Shown: positions 9,263-16,932, counted from the first letter of the stretch. The stretch: DNA of 32,727 bases from Deltaproteobacteria bacterium RBG_13_52_11 (GCA_001797745.1 MGQF01000074.1:37071-69797), one strand, 5' to 3'. Made by a program: numbers and translations. The notes: generated from the sequence alone by a model not told the origin.

Positions 9263-9730
9263 TCACTTCATCGTTTCTGCTGCTGCCATAACCGCGTCAA
9301 CGATCTGCTGGTAACCTGTGCAGCGGCAGAGATTGCCTGAAAGGGCCTTTCTCACCTCGGCAGGAGTGGGCTTGGGATGTTCATCGAGAAACGCCTTTGC
9401 CGCAATCACCATCCCCGGAGTACAAAAACCGCACTGGATGGCCGTATGTTTCACAAAGGCCTCCTGCACAGGATCAAGCTTCTCCCCCTGGGCAAGGCCT
9501 TCAATCGTGGTGATCTCCTTGCCCTGGGCAGCTACGGCGAGGACCAGGCAGGATGCCACCGGCTTTCCGTCCATGAGAATGGTACAGGCACCGCATTCCC
9601 CCTCGTTGCATGACTTTTTCGTCCCTGTGAGACCGAGCGTATCCCTCAGAACTTCGACGAGCGTTCGGTGCGTCTCGACAGTGACGTTGTATGTTACGCC
9701 ATTGACTTTCAATACGATATCCTGTTTCAT
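9263..9730 (-). CDS. Xanthine dehydrogenase-family [2Fe-2S] small subunit (CoxS/HcrC-like)
   Basis: CNEGECGACTILMDGKPVASCL ... QCGFCTPGMVIAAKAFL ... LSGNLCRCTGYQQIV. ATG at 9730 preceded by GGGAGGGAG. Confidence 0.93.
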   Translation of the reverse strand: MKQDIVLKVNGVTYNVTVETHRTLVEVLRDTLGLTGTKKSCNEGECGACTILMDGKPVASCLVLAVAAQGKEITTIEGLAQGEKLDPVQEAFVKHTAIQCGFCTPGMVIAAKAFLDEHPKPTPAEVRKALSGNLCRCTGYQQIVDAVMAAAETMK

Positions 9731-9757
9731 AAACGTACTCCCTCCCACTAATCGGTT

Positions 9758-10645
9758 TTAAGCGGTGATTCTCCTGTAGGCCTCCATCACGGCCCTCCGT
9801 GTGAGTACCTCCACCATGCTGCATCGATAATCCAAGGACGCGCGGATGTCGCTGATGGGTCGGCACTGCATCCCTGCAATCCGCGCTGCTTCTGTCACAA
9901 GCTTCTCGTCGATCGCCTTGTTGACGAGGAGTGCTTCCACCTCGGGGACCCTGATCGGGGTAGGGGCCACGGCGCCGAGGGCGATTCGTGCCTCCTTGCA
10001 GACCTTTTTGCCTGCATCAAGCTTCAAGTACGCGGCAACCCCCACGATGGCGAGGTCCATGGCGTGTCTGCGCATGAGCTTTATGTAGCACCCTGCGGAA
10101 GATGGTTCTGGTTTGGGGATCATGATGGCAGTCAAGATTTCATGTGCCTTTCGAACCGTCTCTTTCGGACCGGTGAAAAATGCCTCAACGGACACGTTCC
10201 GTTTCCCTCGCGGCCCGACTAATGTCAGTGATGCATTGAGGGCAATAAGAGGGGGCGCTGTATCCGCCGAAGGGACTGCACTGCACAGGTTGCCGCCGAT
10301 GGTGGCGAGGTTCCGTACCTGGGGAGATGCCATCACATCGACTGCGTCCCGGAGGGGGAGAAACTGTTTTTTAATAATATCGGAGCGTTCAATCTCCGCG
10401 AGCGTCGTGAGGGCACCGATTTTCACCCCTCCCTTCTTGTCTAAGGAGATCCCTTTTAACGCGGCTATGCCGTTTAAGCTGATAAGGTGTTGAGGAGCTA
10501 TTTCCCTTTTTTTCATAGCCAGCAAAAGATCGGTCCCGCCTGCGATAAACCGGCCGTTGTTTTTATACCGTGCCATGAGGTCGAGCGCCGCTGCGATGGA
10601 GACCGGGGCATGATATTCGAATGTGGGCAGTCTTTTGATAAACAT
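9758..10645 (-). CDS. Xanthine dehydrogenase-family FAD-binding medium subunit (CoxM/HcrB-like)
   Basis: RFIAGGTDLLLAMKKR and SPQVRNLATIGGNLCSAVPSADTAPPLIAL FAD-binding motifs; TGATG overlap with the large-subunit stop. Confidence 0.92.
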   Translation of the reverse strand: MFIKRLPTFEYHAPVSIAAALDLMARYKNNGRFIAGGTDLLLAMKKREIAPQHLISLNGIAALKGISLDKKGGVKIGALTTLAEIERSDIIKKQFLPLRDAVDVMASPQVRNLATIGGNLCSAVPSADTAPPLIALNASLTLVGPRGKRNVSVEAFFTGPKETVRKAHEILTAIMIPKPEPSSAGCYIKLMRRHAMDLAIVGVAAYLKLDAGKKVCKEARIALGAVAPTPIRVPEVEALLVNKAIDEKLVTEAARIAGMQCRPISDIRASLDYRCSMVEVLTRRAVMEAYRRITA

Positions 10646-12924
10646 CACTTTCCCTCCTTTGCCTTGAGCGCCTGGAGAATCTTTTCAGGCGTAATAGGAA
10701 GATCTTTGATCCTCACCCCTATGGCGTCACTAATCCCGTTGGCTATGGCGGCTATCGTGGAACAGGAGCTTGCTTCTCCTGCACCCTTTGCCCCAAAGGG
10801 ACCGTAGGGGTCATGGGTGTGTACGTGCTCGACGATGTATTCGGGGACATCCATGGCAGTGGGCTGTTTGTAATCACGCCACGTATGGTTAAGGACACGC
10901 CCCTTCTTATCGTACAACGACTCCTCATAGAGCGCATGGCCAGTCATATGGGCGCTGCCGCCATTCACCTGTCCCTCCAGCATGGCCGGATTGATGGGCT
11001 GACCTGCGTCGTCCCCGTGCACACCCCGAAGCAGTGTCACCTGGCCTGTCTCCTTATCGATTGCTATGTCTATGGCTGTCGCGATAAAATCAAGGCCGTG
11101 GGCCAGGTTTCCCTTCCCCGTCTTCCAGTCGACAATATCGATGTCTGTTGCCGCCCAGTGACCACGCCCGTAAAGAGGCGCCCCCTTTTCGTAGTACGAC
11201 TTCCGTACCGCGAGGAGCCAATCCATGCCCCGTTCAGGCTGTCCCCTTACGAAGATGCGCCGATTCGCGAATTCGAGTTCGGACGCATCGGCCTTCAAAT
11301 CCGGTGCTGCGATCTCTGCAAGCTGCTTTTTGAGGTCCTGGGCAGCCATGATCGTCGCGTTGCCGTCCCAGTAGGTGGCTCGGTCGCCGAACATGCCTGA
11401 ATCAAGAATCGCTGTATCTGAGTCACTCACACCCTGGAGAATATCTTCATAAGGTAGGCCAAGTTCCTCTGCCGCCATCTGGCAGAAGACCGTGTTCGCC
11501 CCCTGTCCGATCTCAGTTGCACCGTGAGTGATGATCACCTTCCCATCCTCAAGGAGTTTCAGCATAACAGACGAGCCAAAGTGGCCGCCCAACCTCGTAC
11601 CTGAGGGGTGCGATGCGCAACTGAAGCCGATGCCCCGCCCTTCGGGTCTGGATTTCCGGGACTCTTTCCATCCGATTTTTTGAGCGGACTTCTCTATACA
11701 CGCCGGCAAACCGGAGACATCGACAACCAGGCCGTTCGCGCAGCGCCAGTTGTCAGTCACTGCGTTTATGCTCCGCATTTCGACAGGGTCAATGTCAAGA
11801 TCCTCACCCACCATGTGGAGGAGGGAATCGAGGGCAAACTGGGCCAGGACTATCTCTTGCCCCCGCACGGTCCCGCAGGGAGCCCTGTTGGAGTAGACAA
11901 GCTTTCCGTGATACTCGATGGCAGGGATCTTGTATGGAATGTTAAGGAACGCCCCGAAGAAGTAGATGTTGAAGGGCCCGATCCCTGAGATGGGGCCGCC
12001 CTCGAGGATGTTTTCTGCCCGAAGGGCAGTAATGACACCGTTCTTCTTGACCCCGATCTTCAGTTGCGCATCCATGGCATTACGCTGCCGGTAGGCAGCC
12101 AACACCTCGTCGTAGTTCAGGACTATCTTGACCGGCTTGCCGGTCACCTGAGCCAGCTTAACCGCAGAAAAATCGACGTCAAAGGGGTCATGTTTGCCGG
12201 AAAAACCTCCGCCGACAAACGGATTTACTATCCTCATCTTGGAAAGGGGGATGTCCAAGGCCCGGCACATGTGCCGCCAGGTAATATAGGGGCTCTGTTT
12301 TGAGCCCTGAAGGAGTACCCTCCCTGTGGCATCGACCTCGGCGAGGCAGGCGTGCGGTTCGATAAAACCCACCGAGGTGCGCTGAGAACGGAAGGTTTCT
12401 TCCTTAATATAATCCGCTTCTTTGAACCCCTTTTCTACATCGCCAAAAAGAAAGTCGGAGAAATAGGCAACATTGCTATTCTTGAATTCGTTGACCAGCG
12501 GCGCATCCGGAGCTAAAGCGTCTTGGGCGGTCAGGACGACGGGAAGCTCCTCGTAGTCCACCCTGATCAAGTCAAGGGCCTCTTCCGCCGTGTCTTCATC
12601 AACGGCGGCAACGGCGGCAACTCCCTCCCCGAAATGGTGGACCTTGGTAATCGGCATGGGAAGCTGGTCCCGTATGTCTGGGCGCGTGCCAAAGGGGATG
12701 CCCGGGAAGTCTTTCCCTGTGATGGCGGCCATAACACCGGGAAGTGCACGGGCTCGGCTTGTGTCGATATGGAGTATCCGTGCGTGGGCGAGAGGGCTCC
12801 TGAGGAGCTTGGCGTGAAGCATGCCGGGGGCAACAAGGTCCCCGGCATACCGTGCCGAGCCCGTCACCTTGACCCTCGCATCCGTTCGTTCGACAGACTT
12901 GCCTACAACAGAATAGGTCTTCAT
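10645..12924 (-). CDS. Xanthine dehydrogenase-family molybdopterin-binding large subunit (CoxL/HcrA-like)
   Basis: GSARYAGDLVAPGMLHAKLLRSPLAHARI; NPFVGGGFSGKHDPFDV; SNRAPCGTVRGQEIVLAQFALDS; GATEIGQGANTVFCQMAAEELGL; PFGAKGAGEASSCSTIAAIANGISDAIGVRI (GxGE catalytic Glu region). Confidence 0.93.
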   Translation of the reverse strand: MKTYSVVGKSVERTDARVKVTGSARYAGDLVAPGMLHAKLLRSPLAHARILHIDTSRARALPGVMAAITGKDFPGIPFGTRPDIRDQLPMPITKVHHFGEGVAAVAAVDEDTAEEALDLIRVDYEELPVVLTAQDALAPDAPLVNEFKNSNVAYFSDFLFGDVEKGFKEADYIKEETFRSQRTSVGFIEPHACLAEVDATGRVLLQGSKQSPYITWRHMCRALDIPLSKMRIVNPFVGGGFSGKHDPFDVDFSAVKLAQVTGKPVKIVLNYDEVLAAYRQRNAMDAQLKIGVKKNGVITALRAENILEGGPISGIGPFNIYFFGAFLNIPYKIPAIEYHGKLVYSNRAPCGTVRGQEIVLAQFALDSLLHMVGEDLDIDPVEMRSINAVTDNWRCANGLVVDVSGLPACIEKSAQKIGWKESRKSRPEGRGIGFSCASHPSGTRLGGHFGSSVMLKLLEDGKVIITHGATEIGQGANTVFCQMAAEELGLPYEDILQGVSDSDTAILDSGMFGDRATYWDGNATIMAAQDLKKQLAEIAAPDLKADASELEFANRRIFVRGQPERGMDWLLAVRKSYYEKGAPLYGRGHWAATDIDIVDWKTGKGNLAHGLDFIATAIDIAIDKETGQVTLLRGVHGDDAGQPINPAMLEGQVNGGSAHMTGHALYEESLYDKKGRVLNHTWRDYKQPTAMDVPEYIVEHVHTHDPYGPFGAKGAGEASSCSTIAAIANGISDAIGVRIKDLPITPEKILQALKAKEGK

Positions 12925-13123
12925 TGATTGCCCTCCTTAAAAGTGTTTCCGGTTTTGTGGGGCCCTTCGGACAGAGCCTCTGATTCCTCATCAACGTCCC
13001 TGTGGGGCAACATCCCCCGTTTGACGTCGGGACAGGCCGACCAAATGATGGCGCATTTATCCACGGCCAAAAGCAATTGCCTTCTGTTGCCGGAGCAAAA
13101 ATCCATCTTCTGCGATTCTAACC

Positions 13124-13408
13124 CTACCCGCCGCCAAGGAGTATGAGTTTGATGGTTACTTTATCTCCGTCTTTTAACATAGCCTCCAGACCCCCATCGC
13201 ACATGGCATAGGCGCGTCCGTTGACCTCGATGTCCCAACCGGGATTCAGATCTTTTCCGTCATGACGCAAAAATTCCGGGGAATCAGTAGAACGGCGGGA
13301 AAGTACTTCAAGGAGCTCTTTGAGAGTCATTTCAGAGCGTTCAAAATCCATGCTCTCAGCGTCCTCAGACCCAAGAAGCAGGAAATTGGACTCAAGATAG
13401 ATCTTCAT
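13124..13408 (-). CDS. MoaD/ThiS-like ubiquitin-fold (putative sulfur carrier) protein ending in LGGG
   Basis: 94 aa; TLKELLEVLSRR ... EVNGRAYAMCDGGLEAMLKDGDKVTIKLILLGGG*: beta-grasp sulfur-carrier pattern with C-terminal GG. First small gene after iclR on the same strand. Confidence 0.72.
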   Translation of the reverse strand: MKIYLESNFLLLGSEDAESMDFERSEMTLKELLEVLSRRSTDSPEFLRHDGKDLNPGWDIEVNGRAYAMCDGGLEAMLKDGDKVTIKLILLGGG

Positions 13409-13429
13409 AAGCTCCTTTTCCTTAAATTG

Positions 13430-14239
13430 CTAAATGTACGTGGTCCTTCTCTCCATTTCATCGCCCGCGCTGTCTTTGCTACCTGAATCAAACCCGAGCT
13501 GACGTGAGATCCTTGCTGCAGCGCTTTGCAGTCGTGGCTCAATGAAGCGCTTGTGCTCAGAATTGAAACGGACACTTGGTAGGGTCACAACAATTGATCC
13601 GACGACATTTCCGTAAAGGTTGAAAATGGGCGCGGCAATTGCGCAAATGCCGTGATGATATTCTTCGCGGCCATATGCAAGTCCTTTGGAACGGATATCG
13701 TTTAATTCACGCCTGAGGACCTCCGGATCAGTTATGGTATTTTTTATTATAGGAGCAAGGCTTGCCGCAGAAAAATATATGGAGATCTCATCTTCTGAAA
13801 GATGTGCGAGGATAGCCTTTCCAGCGGACGTTGCATACATAGGGGCACGCTCGCCGATCGCTATCGAGTATTTTAGCGGCTTTGAACATTCCTCTTTATA
13901 CAAAAAAAGGATTTCATTGCCTTTCATGACAGCGAGCTCGGTATCCTCATTGATTTCCGAGACCAGTTCATGGAGGATGGGTCGCCCCACGCGTACAAGG
14001 TCAAGATTTGATAGGTAGCGACCTGTGAGGACCAGGAGCTTCGACCCAAGCATGTATAGTTTACTCAATCGGTCAAACGTCAAGTAATCGCGAGCTACCA
14101 GGTTAGAGAGCAAAAGTGAGAGGCTCCCTTTTGGAATCCCAAGGACTTTAGAAACCTCGCCATGGGTCATGCCATGGTTTTTAGACCCAATAGTCTCGAG
14201 TATTTGGATGACCCTGTCAGCGGACTTGACAACAGTCAT
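13430..14239 (-). CDS. IclR family transcriptional regulator
   Basis: VKSADRVIQILETIGSKNHGMTHGEVSKVLGIPKGSLSLLLSNLVARDYL wHTH; C-terminal effector domain YATSAGKAILAHLSEDE ... YHHGICAIAAPIFNLYGNVVGSIVVTLPSVRF. Confidence 0.93.
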   Translation of the reverse strand: MTVVKSADRVIQILETIGSKNHGMTHGEVSKVLGIPKGSLSLLLSNLVARDYLTFDRLSKLYMLGSKLLVLTGRYLSNLDLVRVGRPILHELVSEINEDTELAVMKGNEILFLYKEECSKPLKYSIAIGERAPMYATSAGKAILAHLSEDEISIYFSAASLAPIIKNTITDPEVLRRELNDIRSKGLAYGREEYHHGICAIAAPIFNLYGNVVGSIVVTLPSVRFNSEHKRFIEPRLQSAAARISRQLGFDSGSKDSAGDEMERRTTYI

Positions 14240-14254
14240 TGTACCTTTGCCGAA

Positions 14255-14310
14255 TAGTTTATATTTGTAAACTTAGTTTATATATAGATTTTTTCACGGG
14301 ATACTAAACT
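14255..14310 (-). promoter_or_regulatory. Candidate IclR autoregulatory operator upstream of the regulator/operon
   Basis: Inverted repeat AGTTTA-tatttg-TAAACT (14256-14273), 10-bp direct repeat TAGTTTATAT at 14255-14264 and 14274-14283, and a related ATACTAAACT at 14301-14310. Confidence 0.45.
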
Positions 14311-14396
14311 TGTCAAGTAAAAAATGAACCATGTGTCTTTGAAATTACGGAGGGAACCACTGCGTCCGGTGGATCGGCTTGTTCCGTGGCCCTGCT

Positions 14397-15119
14397 TTAC
14401 CACGGTGTTTCTCCTTCTTCACTGAAGAATTTTCCAGTCGGTCCATTCTCGTCCAGTGTCGCATACTTCACGATTACAGCAGCGCCTTGAGCAACAGGCT
14501 TTGTACCGGTGTAATTATTAAACTCCGTTGCGGTGTAGCCTGGATTTACCGAGTTGACCTTGAATTTCGAGTCCTTAAGTTCGGTTGCCAACGCAACCGT
14601 GTAAGCATTCAGTGCGGTTTTTGAAGGTCCGTAGGCAGCCCTTTCTATTTTGTAATGTTTCCAACCGGTGTCGCTGCGCAACGTTAAAGAACCTATGTCG
14701 CTCGTTACATTTACAATGACTGGAACTTGCGACTTCTTCAAGAGGGGGATGAATTCCTGAGTGACTTGTATGACACCAAAAAAATTCGTTTCGAAGACTT
14801 CTCTCAGTACCTCGATTGGTATGTGCGACGCACGTTGCGGGACTTCTCCCCTCATTCCGGCGTTATTGATCAACACATCGAGTTTTGTAGCCTTGGTTTC
14901 GAGGATTCGCCTTGCTTTCTTGATTGAGTCAAGATTTGTAACATCAAGCTCCAGGGCGTCGACGTTACGCAGCCCGCTGCCCTGCAGCTCCTGTTTTGCT
15001 CTTTGCCCCTTTTCTTTGTCTCTACTGCCGATGTACACGAAGTAATCGAGTTGAGCCAATTGTCTTGCTGTCTCGAAGCCGATGCCTCTGTTCGCCCCTG
15101 TTATGAACACAGTTTTCAT
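14397..15119 (-). CDS. SDR-family oxidoreductase (carbonyl-reductase-like)
   Basis: VFITGANRGIGFETARQLA (TGxxxGxG), DVLINNAGMRGE (NNAG), YGPSKTALNAYT (YxxxK). Confidence 0.93.
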   Translation of the reverse strand: MKTVFITGANRGIGFETARQLAQLDYFVYIGSRDKEKGQRAKQELQGSGLRNVDALELDVTNLDSIKKARRILETKATKLDVLINNAGMRGEVPQRASHIPIEVLREVFETNFFGVIQVTQEFIPLLKKSQVPVIVNVTSDIGSLTLRSDTGWKHYKIERAAYGPSKTALNAYTVALATELKDSKFKVNSVNPGYTATEFNNYTGTKPVAQGAAVIVKYATLDENGPTGKFFSEEGETPW

Positions 15120-15206
15120 TAACTAACCCTCCCGGTGAATAAGGTTTCGTTTAGCCATGGTCCTAAAATCAGCGGAAGTTATTGCTGCGTCCCTCGTGAG
15201 CGATAT

Positions 15207-15226
15207 GTTAGGCGGATCCGCCTAAC
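15207..15226. repeat. Perfect 20-bp palindrome GTTAGGCGGATCCGCCTAAC overlapping the stop of the SRPBCC gene; probable attC-core remnant
   Basis: Palindrome read directly; it contains canonical integron core-site heptamers GTTAGGC and GCCTAAC. Confidence 0.6.
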
Positions 15227-15656
15227 TGCGCCGTGGCTTGGACTTTCCTTTCCCTTGTTCCCTACGCCTCTTTAGATATTCCCTCCAAGGTGCCCAATAA
15301 TAAATCTCCCAACCCTGACTCACGCCGGCAAAGTCGTGATCCGCGACATTGACATGGACGAGTTCGATTCGTGTCCCACGCCCTTCAGGCCAAAACGTCA
15401 AGATCAGTGTCGAATCAATGTCACTGGCCTTCCAGCCCGCAGATCTCCAGGACTGCACGATCAGTCGCTTCGGTACAACCTGAAGGATTGTTCCCTGAAG
15501 CCCGTTGTCGAAGGCCTGAAACCGCGCCCCGGCATGTGCCCCGATCGAAACAGGTGCACCCGTAATAGCGGCATGCAACGCTGGATCGAGATACATGTCA
15601 AAGAGCTCATCGGGTGATGCCGGCAATGACGCTGCGAGATGGATCGTGCGAGGCAT
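15222..15656 (-). CDS. SRPBCC/AHSA1-like (START-fold) domain protein
   Basis: MPRTIHLAASLPASPDELFDMYLDPALHAAITGAPVSIGAHAGARFQAFDNGLQGTILQVVPKRLIVQSWRSAGW...STLILTFWPEGRGTRIELVHVNV. GGAGGAACGCCT precedes the internal ATG at 15656. Confidence 0.88.
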   Translation of the reverse strand: MPRTIHLAASLPASPDELFDMYLDPALHAAITGAPVSIGAHAGARFQAFDNGLQGTILQVVPKRLIVQSWRSAGWKASDIDSTLILTFWPEGRGTRIELVHVNVADHDFAGVSQGWEIYYWAPWREYLKRRREQGKGKSKPRRS

Positions 15657-15746
15657 AGGCGTTCCTCCTTCTTCTTTGATTTGAACGTTCTCCCAACCCA
15701 TAGGCAGATCTCACTGCCGCCTCATGGTCGAGTTGAGTCCCGCCAA

Positions 15747-15830
15747 GGGCGCAACGTTCAAGGTAAGGGGCTGGCTGGAAGCGGGCGGAGCCCGCTGTAA
15801 GCCAGTCCCACCTGACCGCAATGTTAGGGG
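15747..15830 (-). other. attC-like recombination site (putative)
   Basis: Minus strand: CCCCTAACATTGCGGTCAGGTGGGACTGGCTTACAGCGGGCTCCGCCCGCTTCCAGCCAGCCCCTTACCTTGAACGTTGCGCCC. Outer AAC...GTT, imperfect inner arms (AGGTGGGACTGGCT / AGCCAGCCCCTTACCT), central hairpin GCGGGC-GGA-GCCCGC. Starts next to the stop of the 80-aa ORF. Confidence 0.6.
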
Positions 15831-16073
15831 TCATAGTGCACCATCCGGCTTGGTTCGCCGACTAAGCCTTCTACCGAACCAAAGCAAGGCTACTCCCACG
15901 ACACACAGAAAGAGCGTCAATATGGCCAATATTTCAACGTCAGCAAACATCAACCCTGGACCAAACCTGATTCGCTCATTCAGAGAAATTGCCGCGGCTA
16001 TCGCTGTAAAAACAGCCAATAGCAACGTCAATACTCCAATGACAGTGAGCGTATTTGCCAGAAAATGCTTCAT
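15831..16073 (-). CDS. Small two-TM membrane protein, unknown function
   Basis: MKHFLANTLTVIGVLTLLLAVFTAIAAAISLNERIRFGPGLMFADVEILAILTLFLCVVGVALLWFGRRLSRRTKPDGAL: two hydrophobic helices and a basic tail. Confidence 0.7.
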   Translation of the reverse strand: MKHFLANTLTVIGVLTLLLAVFTAIAAAISLNERIRFGPGLMFADVEILAILTLFLCVVGVALLWFGRRLSRRTKPDGAL

Positions 16074-16171
16074 CGTCAGGGAGACACCTAATGACCGAGC
16101 TGAGCGAAATCCGAGTAATGGAGAAAGATAAATATTTCGGAATGAAGCGGATTTCCGCTCGAGTCCCGCCC

Positions 16172-16231
16172 GGCGCGAACGCTGCGGATCAGGCGAGGCT
16201 ATTTGCCGTCGCCTGCATCCGGCTTGTTAGC
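16172..16231 (-). other. attC-like recombination site (putative)
   Basis: Minus strand: GCTAACAAGCCGGATGCAGGCGACGGCAAATAGCCTCGCCTGATCCGCAGCGTTCGCGCC. Arms CGGATGCAGGCGA / TCGCCTGATCCG pair with exactly one extrahelical base; outer AAC/GTT. Begins in the stop codon of the lipoprotein gene. Confidence 0.65.
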
Positions 16232-16742
16232 TTCTCCTTTCTATTTTCCTGAACCTACCTGGATCTTTAAACAGATTTTTGTCGTCTTTGTGTTTTAAGA
16301 AGGCTTTCTTCAGTGCTTCACTATCTTTTAAGCCATCATCTACCAGGTTGGTGTTCAGTATCTTGATAATCAGTTCGCCATTGGACAATTGGTAAGATAC
16401 CACGTGGAATAGTTCTTTGTTATCTTTGTCGAGATTTCCCTCCGCAGTCCCGATAATTTGAATCTGGACACAAGGTACACCCCCGATCTTGACAGGGTAT
16501 GCACGAAAATACATTCCCTCCTTTCCGATGGGGTAATGGATTAGATACTCGGTGTCCGCGTACTTTAGAATCATCATCCTTTCATTTTGATCCAGCTGTT
16601 TACCTTTGTCAGGAACTAGTTCCCACAGCCCCAAAACAGATTGGTCGATGGAAATGCTATGTTCTTCAGTTAATGGCGCTTCATATTTACATCCGATAAG
16701 TAACAGAAGGAGGACGACTGGTAACAGGATGAGGTTCTTCAA
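16227..16742 (-). CDS. Putative lipoprotein of unknown function
   Basis: MKNLILLPVVLLLLLIGCKYEAPLTEEHS: signal peptide plus lipobox LLIGC; the rest has no family I can name. Confidence 0.75.
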   Translation of the reverse strand: MKNLILLPVVLLLLLIGCKYEAPLTEEHSISIDQSVLGLWELVPDKGKQLDQNERMMILKYADTEYLIHYPIGKEGMYFRAYPVKIGGVPCVQIQIIGTAEGNLDKDNKELFHVVSYQLSNGELIIKILNTNLVDDGLKDSEALKKAFLKHKDDKNLFKDPGRFRKIERRS

Positions 16743-16770
16743 ATTGATCTCTCCATTCTATTCAAAGCTA

Positions 16771-16932
16771 ACCCCCATGGCGCTGAGCGACTGCGACTGA
16801 GGCGGCAAGCCCGAAGGGCTTGAAGGTGACGGGAGCAGTGCGCTCCAGCGATTTGATGGGCGGCCTCTGTAAGAGGACGGCCAGCGGATCGCTGGGGTGA
16901 GCGCAAGCTCAGCGCCATGCGATGGGGCGAAC
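16771..16932. repeat. Structured GC-rich palindromic element (13-bp terminal inverted arms plus internal hairpins); possibly a large attC-like site
   Basis: CATGGCGCTGAGC (16776-16788) versus GCTCAGCGCCATG (16907-16919); internal hairpin CAAGCCC-GAA-GGGCTTG (about 16806-16822); CGCTCCAGCGAT versus ATCGCTGG..AGCG. Minus-strand 3' end reads GGGGGTTAGC just upstream of the lipoprotein ORF. Confidence 0.6.

Noticed and set aside
10813-11400. 195-aa + strand ORF inside the Mo large subunit gene
   Set aside because: Antisense to a strongly conserved CoxL/HcrA-like gene; no domain evidence.
12925-13123. Possible extra small gene (61-aa ORF) between the MoaD-like and large subunit genes
   Set aside because: No domain similarity recognised and no supporting RBS; left as intergenic.
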